64,000 bases of DNA from Diadophis punctatus similis (Eukaryota > Chordata > Lepidosauria > Squamata > Dipsadidae). The notes beneath the pieces are model-generated. The model did no database searches. It had not been told where the DNA came from and worked only from the letters and a program-made list of their open reading frames with translations. This document shows, piece by piece, positions 10,720 to 22,505 of this stretch. The translations under genes were made by a program, and so were the position numbers. How positions within the stretch are numbered: the stretch's first letter is position 1; each line of letters starts with the position of its first letter. The DNA is taken from the NCBI GenBank assembly GCA_023053685.1, contig JALIGW010000003.1, forward strand, positions 138,567,126 through 138,631,125, in the 5' to 3' direction.

Positions 10720-12748
10720 TGTCAACACAACAAATACAATTTGCTATCTAATATCCATGCTTAGTTTAAGACAGTGACAGCATAGCCAGTCAGAAACCTT
10801 GCTTGCCTGGGCACTTGGAAAGAGGTTCTAGTATTGTCCAGAGTAGAGGATGAAGGATAAACATAAAAGTTGTCATCACAGTTGTGATAAGTGAATTGGG
10901 AACATGAAATCAGTCAGTCTGGCACAAGGATTCATATAGAACATACTAAGAGAACCAATGCGGAACTCTGAGAAACTCTCGCTGGTAATGGGAAATATCG
11001 AGACCTGAAGCCATTCTATGAAAGTGACAGCATCTTCTGAGATAAGACTGAAGCAACTTAAGTGTCATGCCTGCAACACCATGGGAATTCTATTGTGGCA
11101 GTAATATTAGATGGTCCAGATACTAAATGTGGGAAATATCACGAATGCTAATAGATCTTAGTGACAACCCCAAACCCTTAATGACATGAGCCACTGAGAA
11201 CAGGTTCAGAAGATTATTGGGGAAAGGATGAAGCATGGTCTGATAATGAACTTCAGGTGACAAATCATTTGAGTTTGCAGCCATCAATGTAACCCTATCT
11301 GCACGCAAAAGTGCACATGCATTGTGCTCCCCCCAACACACTTCTAATATTACGACATTCCTTAAACCTTTACCCTGAACTGTATTATATAACCGACTTT
11401 GTCCTACTGTCTGCTCAATGAACCATTCAAGCGAACCATTCCCGCGGCATTCCATTTATTCTCACAAATGCTTTACTTATATCCTCTGCACTCAAGAATG
11501 TGTGCATTATTTGAAATCGGCAAAGTAGAACACATCTTTATTGCATAATCCTTACTCCATCTCCCCCATTAAATCTGCAGGTTATTAAGTACCGACTCCA
11601 GATAAGGGCTCCGTTAATGGTAAAAGAAATCCATTCCATGACTCCGAAAAATACATTCAGCATGAGGGACTATTGGCAATGTGGGTCCAGAGGAACCATT
11701 AAAAGTGCCTCTGTTTCAAACACTGCTGTTAGTAATATTAAAAGAATATTGGTGAAATTTATGGCTGAGCTTTTCATTGTTAATCTGGAAATAAAATGCT
11801 GGACATTGTGAAGCAATTATTCTTTTTTTAAAAAAAAGTTTCTGGATTTTCCCTCCCTGGGTGGAATCATCTAAGAGAACCTCCGTGGTCAGCTTGAATT
11901 CATCACAGGGGTTGGTGCTTCTTGCTGTTAATTTTTAACAGTAGAGCTACCTCTGGGTGGTCGCCTGTGGTCTTTCCTTAGCTACCACAAAGATTTTCTT
12001 TCACGAAAATAGAATGTACTCTTGGAAACCAGCTGACATAAACTAAATTGAATTTGACCCCATAGGAAGAGCCTAATAAATAAGGGAACTGGCTCAGCAC
12101 AATTCTCTAACCTATTTAACGGCAGTGGTTTTCTAAACCCGACATTCCACATTGTAAAAGGCAAAGCAGCACACACTTTGAGTGACTTCTTTTACAATAA
12201 TAGGACCAGTAAGGCAAGGAACTCTTTGGAAGCTAGCACCTACCGGTAATTGCTTGGAAAACAATTTTACATTTGCTGCTTGGTTTTGGCTTCCCTGTAT
12301 TGAGAGAAAGAGAAGAAGGAGAGAAGGTTCAATCTGGATTTGTTTCAAGAGGAACATCTAAAAAACAAACAAACAAAAGACAGGCCTCTTGGTGGAGATT
12401 TAAATCTGCATGAAATATAGCAGTAAAAAGCAAAATAGTGGCCAGAACAGAAGAGAAATGCTACTGAGGGTGGTTTCCCTGGATTAAGAGCTCTTTTATG
12501 GCCATTTGACCCAAGAGGCCCCTTGATCTAACCTTGATCTTATCCAAATAGTTATGACATGAGTTTACACGCTTTCGGCTTCTGTTTTTTCTCTCACAGG
12601 GAGCTACATTTAGACAAATGGTTTCAACACTATTCCCTTGCTCTTTATCCTCCTTGGAATTTGCCAGCTCCTTCTTGGCCTTAGGCAGGAGGGGTGTGGG
12701 GAAGAGAAGAGCTAGTTATTAAAGTGCTGTCACTAATATTTAATTAAG
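10720..12748. other. No recognisable feature
   Basis: About 2 kb of unique-looking sequence. Scattered frames up to 110 codons match nothing I know. Confidence 0.45.
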
Positions 12749-12985
12749 AGCTGAAGTGGTGCAGTGGTTAAATGCAGCCATTGCAGGCTGACTGCTAGTT
12801 CAACAGTTCAGCTGTTCAAATCTCACTAGGCTCAAGGTTGACTCAGCCTTCCATCCTTCCGAGGTCGGTAAAATGAGGACCCAGATTGTTGGGGGCAATA
12901 TGCTGAACTCTGTAAACCGCTTAGAGAGGGCTGTAAAGCACTATGAAGCGGTATATAAGAAAAGTGCTATTGCTATTGCTAATTG
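12749..12985 (+). mobile_element. tRNA-derived SINE, ATTGCT-tail subfamily
   Basis: Head GAGCTGAAGTGGTGCAGTGG has an A-box-like element, and GCTGTTCAAATCTCACTAGG has a B-box-like element. The body CCTTCCATCCTTCCGAGGTC and CGGTATATAAG precede an (ATTGCT)n end. Pol III promoter elements are internal, as in active SINEs. Confidence 0.9.
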
Positions 12986-12989
12986 GTTG

Positions 12990-14250
12990 AGGGTTTTTTT
13001 TTTGTTTTTTTACTGTCACACATGACAGGTCAAACCAGATGTTTCCTCTGCAACAGAAAGCTTAAAGCCATGTTGCTAGTAAAATCAAGGAAGGACATGC
13101 TAGAAACCTCCACCCTTGAAGAAGGTGGCCTGGTTTTATAGATTGGGAGTTGTGTTGTTGTCCTCGTTGCTTTAAGCACCAGGGTTCTTTTTAAAAGAGT
13201 TCTTCTAATGGCAGTTGACTGCCTTTTTTTTTAATGATAGCTCAGCAAAGTTCAGATAGAAAAAGTGACTATGGAAGAGAATTGATGTAATGTTATTTGT
13301 AAAAATAATGGGGTAATTGATACTGTGAAAGCATGAGAGATCTTTCCCTTAGCATTAGTGTGATCATGTAAGGCATTTTCAGGACTGATGACCAGCATTT
13401 TTCCACAGTGTATGTGTGGGGTGGACAGGAATGTTTATTTTGGGATTACATCAGAACTGGGGGAAAAGTTTCAATGAGCTTAATGGACTTAATTCTTACT
13501 ATCCTTGTCTTGCCTTGTGCGGCAGAAGAATCCTCAAAAAGGAATCATGTTGAAAATGTGGCATTCCTGTCAGTATATGGGAACACTGGGCATGCTGTTG
13601 CATTAAATTACATTCCCATGCTGGGTTGGTATGTCATACACATTTCTATATATAGTTTTAGCTTATTTTATATTCATTTTGATATTTGCTTCTTCTTGCA
13701 CGCTGTCAAGATATGAGTACTTGATGGATGATAAAGAAATGTTTTAAGAAAATAAAGTCCTAAGTCAGCCTGCCAAATTGCTGCAATATTCTTAACATAG
13801 CGTACAACCTTTAAAAGATTTCATCAATTACCTCTAAGCCTGAAGATTGCTGAATGGATCTTATGGGGTGGGGGGTGTCAGATACTTCCATGAATGTCAA
13901 ACCATTTCTAAAAAGATGGTTTAAAAAATATGTCTGAAGGTGAAAGATTAAAAGCTAAGAATTAGGCAAAGGTTTTTCCAAGAGATTAATGCAAGGAAAG
14001 CACACGCACACATATTTATCTTTGCCAATGCTGATCACATTTCTTGCTTAAAGTTAGCTTCTCTCTTCCGTTTAGCATATAATCAAACTTTTGTGAGGCT
14101 CTGCAAAGCATTCAAAATAGGCGTTTTGTTGCAATGCATGCTTGCTCGCATGGATGAGTTACTGCTTCTTTTGTTCTGAGTACCTGTGCATGTGGATGCA
14201 CAGTTCCCAATTCTGCTGAAACCACCAGCAAAGTGGCTGTGTTGTATACA
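12990..14250. other. No recognisable feature
   Basis: Unique-looking sequence with T-runs. A 102-codon frame near 13408-13716 has no recognisable domain and biased hydrophobic content; I do not call it a gene. Confidence 0.45.
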
Positions 14251-14258
14251 CCTATAGA

Positions 14259-14586
14259 CAGGGGTGGGTTCCACTTACCTTCACCACCAGTTCGCATCGC
14301 GATGTTTCATGCGTGACGTCCCCTCGTGCGATTTGGCTTCCGCACATGCTCAGAAGCAGGAATGAGCCCGAAACACAGCTGAGGAGCTCATCAGCTGTGC
14401 TTCGGGCGAAGAAATAAAGGTCAGAATTCACCCGCGGGCAGGCGGGAGGGCCCTTTTTCAAACCGCGGAAGGGGAAAAATTCGCACAAAATTAAAAAAAG
14501 ATGGTGGCGCGCACGGAACGGCACCGACAGTGACGTCATCAGCGGGTCGCTACTGGTTCGGGCGAACTGGGAGGAACCCACCCCTG
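14259..14586 (+). mobile_element. hAT-like MITE, same family as 2801
   Basis: 328 bp, ends CAGGGGTGGGTTCC / GGAACCCACCCCTG, perfect 8-bp duplication CCTATAGA (14251-14258, 14587-14594). Interior closely parallels the 2801 copy, including the CATGCTCAGAAGCAGGAAT segment and a variant YY1-like AAGATGGTGGC. Confidence 0.93.
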
Positions 14587-14594
14587 CCTATAGA

Positions 14595-14961
14595 CGCAGC
14601 CATGTCATAACTTTAGTTTTATTCCTTTTCTTTCTTGTCTTTGCTTGCATCTTTTTCTTTCTTCTCATTTCTTTCTTTTTTAATCTCTTTCTTTCTTTAG
14701 ATTTGTCTTTTACTCTATGTCAATAAATATTTTTTTTTAAAAAACAGAAGCAGCCAGGAGCAGCTTTTACAAGCTTTGCAGAAGACACAGCAGCTCATCT
14801 TTTAAAAATGTTTTGCACAGCCATCCAATTTGTAGCCTCTTTATATGTTACTATATTTACTCATTGTTTCTTCTCCTCCTCTTTCCTTTTTATTAACTTG
14901 TCACATAAATTTAAGAGTTGATAGCAGTGATGTCAAGACATTGTAGTTAAGCTATGTTTGA
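14595..14961. other. Pyrimidine-rich spacer
   Basis: TTTCTTTCT-type runs, then AATAAATA followed by a T/A-run near 14725-14745. Nothing assignable. Confidence 0.4.
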
Positions 14962-15952
14962 ACGACGTTAAGATCTGGATGGGGAGGAACAGACTCAGAC
15001 TCAATCCCGACAAGACTGAGTGGCTGTGGATATTGCCTCCTAAGGACCATGACAACTATCCCTCCTTGGTCTTTGAGGGTGCGAAACTGACTCCCTCAGA
15101 CCAGGTCCGCAACTTGGGGGTCCTCCTAGATCCACAGCTAAAATTGGATCACCATCTTTCTGCTGTGGCTAGGGGGGCCTTTGCACAGGTTCGCCTGGTG
15201 CACCAGTTGCAGCCATACTTGGAGAAGGAGGCTCTACTCACGGTCACTCATGCCCTTGTCACCTCGCGTTTGGACTACTGCAATGCGCTCTACATGGGGC
15301 TACCCTTGAAGAGTATCCGGAGACTTCAGCTGGTACAAAATGCGGCTGCGCGTGCTGTGGTGGGTGTGCCAAGGTACACCCACGTGACACCAATACTCCG
15401 CCAGCTGCATTGGTTGCCCATCGGTCTCCGGGTCCAATTCAAGGTGTTGATCACCATCTTTAAAGCCCTTCATGGCTTAGGACCAGGATATCTTCGGGAC
15501 CGCATTCTGCCTCATACTTCCCTCCGACCGGTTAGGGCCCACAGAGTTGGCCTCCTCCAGGTCCCGTCGGCCAAACAATGCCGGCTGGCGGGCCCTAGGG
15601 GGAGAGCCTTCTCTGTGGCTGGCCCCGTGCTCTGGAACCAACTTCCCCAGAGACCCGAACCATCCCCACTCTGCTGGCCTTCCGAAAAGCCGTTAAAACA
15701 TGGCTTTTCTTGCAGGTGGGGGGGATAGCTTAATCCACCTGAGATCACCCCCCAAGTATGTATGATATCGAATGAATGTTGCTGTTTTAATATTGTTTTT
15801 AATAATTTGTATTTGTTTTTTAATCACTTGCATTTTGATTATTCTTGTATTTTTTTTCCTGTTGTACGCCGCCCTGAGTCCTTCGGGAGTTGGGCGGCAT
15901 ATAAGAATAACAAAATAAATAAAATAAATAAATAAATAATAAATAAATAATT
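14962..15952 (+). mobile_element. CR1/L2-type LINE, RT C-terminal region
   Basis: The longest LINE frame here (14958-15728). It starts just after the catalytic palm with RLRLNPDKTEWLWI, then NLGVLLDPQLKLDHHL, LVTSRLDYCNALYMGLPLKS and the same C-terminal domain as the 10028 copy. A 1-bp loss in the C-run near 15645 shifts the frame, turning the expected LPPET..TIPTLLAFRKA into LPQRPEPSPLCW. The 3' UTR has GCCGCCCTGAGTCCTTCGGG and an (AAAT)n tail. It is 5'-truncated before the YADD box and so inactive. Confidence 0.92.
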
Positions 15953-16051
15953 GAAAAACAGAGTTATTTTTCCCCCAGTGTAGTTGACCTGAAATGCCAT
16001 ATTCTCTCCTTACTCTACCCCTTGCAACTCCTTAAACAGACTAGGTCAGTT

Positions 16052-16054
<3 letters not shown>

Positions 16055-16132
<78 letters not shown>
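16055..16132. repeat. (CT)n dinucleotide array
   Basis: About 39 uninterrupted CT units. Confidence 0.98.
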
Positions 16133-16134
<2 letters not shown>

Positions 16135-16139
16135 CTGTC

Positions 16140-16558
16140 ACACCCTCAAATCTCTTGCTCTTTTCCTCCCCACCTTTCTGTTTCCTAGGGCAAGCAGAAA
16201 ATGAGATTTTATAGGCTTCCCACTGTTATTGCTCTTCTGAGATTAGTGGAATTGGGCCCCCTCCCCTTAAGACACAGATCAAAAAGAGAGAAAGCACCAG
16301 CTGAGTAAAGGCAGAAAGCAAGAATTAGGATGCCCAGTTTTTTAAAAAATGAGAGGGAACACCACATGATAGAATAGAGATCATTTTGGGCCTATTTAGC
16401 TCTTGGTGATATTTTAGCATCCCTCTGCAAAAAAAGTTTAATATTCATTACTCAATCAGTACACCAGCCTTGAGTATACAGATGAATTTTTAAAAATGGG
16501 CTTTAAAAAGTTAAATTAATTAAAAATTAAAAGCATAGGCTATTACCGGGCTTCTTTG
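16140..16558. other. No recognisable feature
   Basis: Unique-looking, AT-rich towards 16500. Confidence 0.45.
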
Positions 16559-16566
16559 CTCTAAGC

Positions 16567-16984
16567 CAGTGGTGGCGAACCTTTTTTCCCTCGGGTGCCG
16601 AAATAGTGCGCGCACGCGCTATCGCACACTCGTGCGTGCCCACACCCATAATTCAAAGCCCCCCACTTGCCCCACCCCTATGCATGCGTGTGTGACACCC
16701 CCACTCCCCCGTTTCCCAACTTCCAGTGGGCCCAGTAGGCCCATTTTTCCCCCTCCCCAGGCTCCAGAGGCTTTCTTGAAACTTGGGGAGAGCAAAAACG
16801 CTCCCCCCCGCCACCCCGGAGGCCCTCAGGAGGCCAAAATCGTCCTCCCAGAGCCTCTGCGCGAGCCAAAAATCAAGTGGCGTGCACGCACATGCGCGCT
16901 GGAGCTGAGCTAGGGCAACGGCTCGTGTGCCGGCAGATATGACTCCGCGTGCCACCTGTGGGTGGCATAGGTTCGCCATCACTG
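16567..16984 (+). mobile_element. hAT-like MITE, CAGTGGTGGCGAACC family
   Basis: 418 bp with inverted ends CAGTGGTGGCGAACC / GGTTCGCCATCACTG and a perfect 8-bp duplication CTCTAAGC (16559-16566, 16985-16992). GC-rich, CpG-rich interior with no transposase. Related copies at 36180 (5' half, same orientation) and 44861 (opposite orientation). Confidence 0.93.
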
Positions 16985-16992
16985 CTCTAAGC

Positions 16993-17767
16993 TGTTCTCT
17001 GCTGCCTACAAGAAAAAGGGTTTGTGATACACTTTCATCTCCCCCAACTTGGCAGCTTCCCAATGTGTTAGGCTCAGTATTCCTAACCAACATCACCACC
17101 AAACACTTGAAAATTTATTGGAGACTAGGAGCTTATTCTGATGTATCCTATTTTTCCACAATAATGATGCTTTGTCCTATTTCTGGACATGCTAAAATCT
17201 TACAACTTCATGTCCAGATTACTCTTCCCTTGTATAACAAAGCAATGACTTAACTCATCCTGTCATATATTAGCTCAACCCAACCGAAGGAAATAGATAG
17301 GCATTTGACCTTGAAGTATTAAATAGCAACAAACCCAGCCCTAAATAAGCTCCTTAGGGTGATGAACAATACTGTATCCTTTTCTCATTCCAGGTTAAGT
17401 AGTTTATCATCCAGCAATTGAAATGTATTTTAGCACTGGCACTGAAGCAAGAGCTTTAATTGTACCTGAGGGAGGCAGATTAGTTAGGTTCTTGGACTCA
17501 GCTTCCCACACCCAGCTCCTTTCATTTGAGATTGCCACTAGCTGTCCTTCACTAGAGAGAGACAGCTCTGTAGGTGCACATCTGACTTTAACCATATGTG
17601 AAGGCCTAATTTTGTGAGTATTTGTTTGTTTTCTTCTCATCAACTTTTTCCATAATGGAAAGATTGATTAACAAGTCCTAAGAGTGTACATCTTACACAA
17701 TGTACTGCACATAGATCTTTGGTCTCCTTGGTTAATAGATACATGGGGAACTTTGACAGCATCTTCC
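16993..17767. other. No recognisable feature
   Basis: Unique-looking sequence with no family match. Confidence 0.45.
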
Positions 17768-17783
17768 AGTACTCCTATAATGG

Positions 17784-18516
17784 TAGTCCAGTAGAATAGA
17801 ATAGAATAGAATAGAATAGAATAGAATAGAATAGAATAGAATAGAATAGAATAGAATAGAATAGAATAGAATAGAATTCTTTATTGGTCAAGCGACACAC
17901 AAGGAATTTGTCTTTGGTGCATATGCTCTCAGTGTACATAAAAGAAAAGATACATTTGTCAAGGATCATAAGAGACAACACTTAGTGATAGTCATAGGGT
18001 TCAAATAAGCAATCAGGAAACAATCAATATTAATATAAATTGTAAGGATACAAGCAATAAGTTTCAGTCATACAGTCATAAGTGGGAGGAGATGGGTGAT
18101 AGGAACAATGAGAAGACTAATAGTAATAGTAATGCAGCTTTAGTGAATAGTTTGATAGTGGTGAGGGAATTATTTGTTTAGCAGAGTGATGGCATTCGGG
18201 AAAAAACTGTTCTTGTTGTCTTGGTGTGCAGTGCTCTATAGCGTCGTTTTGAGTGTAGGAGTTGAAACAGTTTGTGTCCAGGATGTGAGGGGTCTGTAAA
18301 TATTTTCACAGCCCTCTTTTTGACTCGTGCAGTATACAGGTCTTCAATGGAAGGCAGGTTGGTAGCAATTGTTTTTTCTGCAGTTCTGATTATCCTCTGA
18401 AGTCTTTGTCTGTCTTGTTGGGTTGCAGAATCAAACCAGACAGTTATAGAGGTGCAGATGACAGTCTCAATGATTCCTATAATGTACTCCTATAATGTAA
18501 ATATAATATAATATAA
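17784..18516 (-). mobile_element. CR1 (snake L3-type) LINE with (AATAG)n tail
   Basis: On the minus strand it reads through remnants of the RT C-terminus (reverse complement of AATATTTTCACAGCCCTCTT, equivalent to RAVKIF) to the CR1 3' UTR, ending in (AATAG)n at 17792-17876. The 48627 copy shows the same domain open. A 16-bp direct repeat AGTACTCCTATAATGG flanks it (17768-17783 and 18517-18532). Partial extra copies of that repeat lie at its 5' end. Confidence 0.88.
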
Positions 18517-18532
18517 AGTACTCCTATAATGG

Positions 18533-19088
18533 CATCCACCCAGAATGCCCATCCTGGCATTTGTAGTCTGTCATAAACACCAATTTATCAGGAGTCAGGC
18601 TATAAAGATGTTTGCCACTCACCATTGTTTACCCATCCCAGTTTGATGATAACTATTACATGCCACTGAGTTGTTGTCAACTCTTAGCAACCACATAGAT
18701 AGTTTTTCTCCATGATTACCTGTCCTTAATCTGGCCCTTCAGATTTTACCTTGGCTTTTTTCCTGACAAATGATTCATTTCTAAACCATGACTGGATTGC
18801 AGCCAACCACCATTTTTTCTAAGAATGCAGATGTGGCCAGAGGCACTCTTGAAAATGCTGAAGATTGGCTTTGAAGTGTTTTGTCTTCCAATTTAATATG
18901 TTTAACATGAAAAAATCTAATCCTTTTTTTAAAAAGTCAGGTATAATAAAATCCTTTGTAGACATCAAGAGAAGTACCAGAGTCACATTGGTACACCAGT
19001 TCAATGTTAGAGAACCCAATGCTGTAACATTTCTATGCAACAACAACTCCACGCACATATTTGGTCTTACATTATGCTTAGACACATA
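18533..19088. other. Mostly unassigned; old repeat-like 18640-18760
   Basis: GAGTTGTTGTCAACTCTTAG and the following CAACCACATAGATAG resemble a dispersed amniote repeat tail, but I cannot name the family. Confidence 0.35.
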
Positions 19089-19928
19089 CCGTATTTTTCG
19101 GAGTATAAGACGCACCTTTTTGCCCCCAAAAAGAGGGTGGAAATGTTGGTGCGCCTTATACACCGAATACAGCCATTTTTTTGGCCTCCCAAAGCCCCAC
19201 CCCCGCATCCAATTTTTACGAAAAACGGGCCGTTTTTTGCAAAAATAGGGGCATTTTTGCCTTCTCCAACCCCCTAGGAATGCTCTGCAGGCTTTGCATG
19301 CCCTGTTTTTGCAAAAAAAATGAGCGATAAACAGGCTGTTTTTTGCAAAAATAGGGGCGTTTTTGCCTTCCCCCACCCCCTAGGAGTGCTCTGCAGGCTT
19401 CCCAAACCCTCTGCATGCCCTGTTTTTGCAAAAAAAAAAAAAAAGAGCGAAAAATGAGCTGTTTTTTTGCAAAAACTAGAGTGTTTTTGCCTCCTAATTA
19501 CCCCATCTAGCATGACTGGAGGAGGAATTCTGGGAGTTGAAGTCCACTAGTCTTAAAGCTGTCAAGTTTGAAGACCCCTGGGTTAGGGGTTAGGGTTGCA
19601 AGGGTCTTCAAACTTGGCAAGTTTAAGACTTGTGGACTTCAACTCCCATTCCTGAGCTAGCATGACTGGAGGAGGAATTCTGGGAGTTGAAGTCCACTAG
19701 TCTTAAAGCTGTCAAGTTTGAAGTTTGTAAAAAGTATACATGGTTGTAAAAAGTGTACATGGTTGTAAAAAGTATACATGATTGTAAAAAGTATTCTGCT
19801 ATACTGGTATTTTATTAAATAATATATTACTACACCATTTGGTTCAGAATACTTTTTTCCTTGTTTTCCTCCTCTAAAATCTAGGTGCGTCTTATACTCC
19901 GGTGCGTCTTATACTCCGAAAAATACGG
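19089..19928. mobile_element. TIR DNA element with TA target, composite interior
   Basis: Inverted ends of about 27 bp (CCGTATTTTTCGGAGTATAA and onward; closing TTATACTCCGAAAAATACGG) flanked by TA on both sides, as for Tc1/mariner-type insertion. Inside: three about 115-bp tandem units (GCAAAAATAGGGG..CCCTGTTTTTGCAAAA, 19220-19500), two partly inverted hAT-MITE-like pieces (GAATTCTGGGAGTTGAAGTC), a four-unit 19-20-bp repeat (19735-19795), and a duplicated 3' motif GGTGCGTCTTATACTCC. No transposase frame. Confidence 0.75.
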
Positions 19929-19948
19929 TAAATGTCTCCTACATATAT

Positions 19949-19957
19949 ATGCACACA

Positions 19958-20014
<57 letters not shown>
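19949..20014. repeat. (CA)n dinucleotide array
   Basis: About 30 CA units with one CAAACA interruption, followed by CATA repeats near 20027. Confidence 0.97.
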
Positions 20015-20017
<3 letters not shown>

Positions 20018-20695
20018 CCCCCGTGCATACATACATACATTGGTATGCATACCTATACCTGCACATTGAAATGTTAATGTTACACAGAGGTAGGGATAAA
20101 AACACTCCATCCCGCTGGAATCCGCCACTGAAAACTGATTATTTTCCATTCTTTCAGAATAAGCCTGGTTCTGTAGTTTATCTACCCTATCGTTCCCCTC
20201 ATGTTACCACTAACTTTCAGAAAGAAAAGACTGGAGTTTTGCACCCCTCATGCTCTTGACTTTTGACTTGAAAATGTGATGTCTATACTATCCAGGCTTT
20301 CTGTAGATACCCTTGGGCAGAAACTAAAAATATAGCTGTGTATTGTCAACATTATGAAAGTGGGTTCAGTGCTGATTACACTGAAAATTCTGGCAGATCA
20401 CAGGATGTTCTTTTCCAAGGAAGGAATTAGCAACAGTACAGCACGCAGTGCATTTCGTTCATCCTGAGACGTCCATGGAAGTTAGCCCAAGGGCTTTTTT
20501 TCTTGGCGTTCCACTGTCCAACTACGTTCCCTGTGACTTCTAAAAGAGGTCCAATCTTTAATGTGCAAAACTCATTTTAAAAATGGACACTTATGGTACA
20601 AGAAGTGTGAGTTCCTTCCTGAGCTAGCCAAACCTTTATGGATCTCTTCGGACCATTTGTATTCTTCTCCTTACTGTGTTGCAGAAAAACTAATG
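20015..20695. other. No recognisable feature
   Basis: Unique-looking sequence. Confidence 0.4.
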
Positions 20696-21105
20696 CAGGG
20701 GTGGGTTTATTTATTTATTTATTTATTTTGTGAGATTTATATACCGCCTCACAACGCAAGCACTCTCTAAGCAGTTTACACCAGTAAGCAATGTATATTT
20801 ATATTGCCCCCAACAATCTGGGTCCTCATTTTACCTACCTCGGAAGGATGGAAGGCTGAGTCAACCTTGAGCCGGTGAGATTTGAACCGCTGACCTGAGG
20901 ATCAGTGTCAGCTAAAGTGGCCTACAGTACCTGCCTCTAACTGCTGCGCCACCTCGGGTTCTAACTTACCTCGCTGCCGGTTCCCTTCCTCCCGCACCGC
21001 ATGGCCGCACACACACTTCATGCGTGCGCGCATCCGCAGTGCCGAAAATTCACAAAACATTCTAAAAAAAAAAGCCGAAAACAAGATGGCCGCACGAAAA
21101 AGTCT
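20696..21105 (+). mobile_element. hAT-like MITE 5' half, split by a SINE
   Basis: Starts CAGGGGTGGGTT at 20696, is interrupted by a minus-strand SINE, and resumes at about 20960 with TTCTAACTTACCTCGCTGCC, which matches the corresponding part of the MITEs at 2801 and (inverted) 52176. It carries AAGATGGCCGC near 21083. The 3' terminus is missing. Confidence 0.8.
20705..20959 (-). mobile_element. tRNA-derived SINE, (AAAT)-tail subfamily
   Basis: Reverse complement gives CCGAGGTGGCGCAGCAGTTA, a B-box region, GACTCAGCCTTCCATCCTTC and an (AAAT)n tail. It sits inside the MITE starting at 20696, so it is the younger insertion. Confidence 0.92.
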
Positions 21106-21547
21106 TAAGCTATATAAATTTAAATAGACTGGAATCTGGTTATTCAACTGATTGCATTCATAACAATTCGTATGGGTATTTGTGTGAAGGTCTTTTCATC
21201 AATCTATCTAGGAGATCAGTTTTGGGGTAGCCATATGAGGCAGGGCATATTCAGCCGTGAACAGACTCTGGATTTTCCTGCTTCCTTTTTTCTTTTTGTC
21301 TGAGAAACACATAGAGAATACTACACTTCTCAGTACTTCTGGGCTTGTCAAAGGATGGTTTGTGTGTGAGTTCACACATGCATATATAAATGGGAAAAGC
21401 AAAATTAGAAGAACGTATTTTTAAAGCAATTCATTTTTAATCCATACACAATTATGGATTATAATCACTCGCTCTCTCCCCCTCTCTCCCTCCCTCCCCT
21501 CCTCTCTCTCCCTGCTCATTTTTCAAAGTATGACATCTACAAGTGTG
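21106..21547. other. Unassigned; CT-rich run 21467-21515
   Basis: Only simple CTCTCCCT sequence noticed. Confidence 0.4.
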
Positions 21548-22090
21548 TTACATTTATTTATTTATAAAATTTATAGGCCGCCCATTTCAAGGTAACTCTG
21601 TGTGGCTTACAATAATAAAAAATAAAACTGTATAAATTAAAAGCATAAATAAGTTGATACAAAATCCAAAACCTATGGCCCAATTAAAAGATGGGAAGGG
21701 CAGGAGCAGGATAGGGGTAGAGGTGGGGTCTGCTGTTAATCCATCAACCACCTCCGCTGTGACACTCCCCTACTGAAGCAACAAACTAACTAGCAGAGGC
21801 AGACCATTTAGGATCTTCCTAAACAGGAACAGGAGATTTGGGGCCAATCTCACACTGGTGGGAGGGGGAGATGTTTCACAGGACAGGTCCAGAGAAGGTC
21901 CTTCACCTGGATCGGAATAGTCAGGCTGATGGGGCCTGCAGCAAAGTCTCCTCTGCCAGCACAGGTAGGGTGGGCCAATCCCAGTGGGATGAGACGGTCC
22001 CTCAAGTATCTCCCTCACACTTCTCAAGAGAAAAAAAAATCTCCCTGATCTACCTGTGAGAGCTGTTAATGAAGAAGACCCTCTCCCCAC
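21548..22090 (-). mobile_element. CR1/L2-type LINE 3' region, degenerate
   Basis: On the minus strand the 3' end reads GTAAGCCACACAGAGTTACC, GGGCGGCCTATAAATTTTAT and (AAAT)n, the arrangement of CR1/L2 tails. Upstream sequence to about 22090 has a 108-codon frame that may be a decayed RT end, but no motif is certain. Confidence 0.5.
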
Positions 22091-22139
22091 AGTCACCTTA
22101 GCTTAGGACCAGGTTTTGACATACGGCCAACAATCTGCC

Positions 22140-22345
<206 letters not shown>

Positions 22346-22417
22346 TTTTGTCAAGTATGTGTTGGTAATATACATAGATATAACATTGTTTATATACCTA
22401 ACATGGGTACTGATAAG

Positions 22418-22503
22418 AGCCGAGGTGGCGCAGTGGTTAAAATGCAGCACTGCAGTTCAGCAGTTCAGCTGTTCAAATCTCCACCGGCTCAAGTTTGACT
22501 CAG
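22418..22503 (+). mobile_element. tRNA-derived SINE head, truncated
   Basis: GAGCCGAGGTGGCGCAGTGG (A box) and GCTGTTCAAATCTCCACCGG (B box), cut at TTTGACTCAG where a second SINE begins 3 bp later. Confidence 0.88.
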
Positions 22504-22505
22504 AG

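Noticed and set aside
11123..11455. 110-codon minus-strand frame
   Set aside because: No family resemblance and no supporting context.
13408..13716. 102-codon plus-strand frame as a host gene
   Set aside because: No recognisable domain, AT-rich hydrophobic tail, no splice or promoter context. Expected by chance in 64 kb.
19575..19605. Interstitial telomeric repeat (GGGTTAGGGGTTAGGG)
   Set aside because: Only about two TTAGGG-like units, placed at the junction of two inverted MITE pieces. Too short to call telomeric.
20099..20120. MITE end at GCTGGAATCCGCCACTG
   Set aside because: Resembles a hAT MITE terminus, but no partner end or interior could be found nearby.
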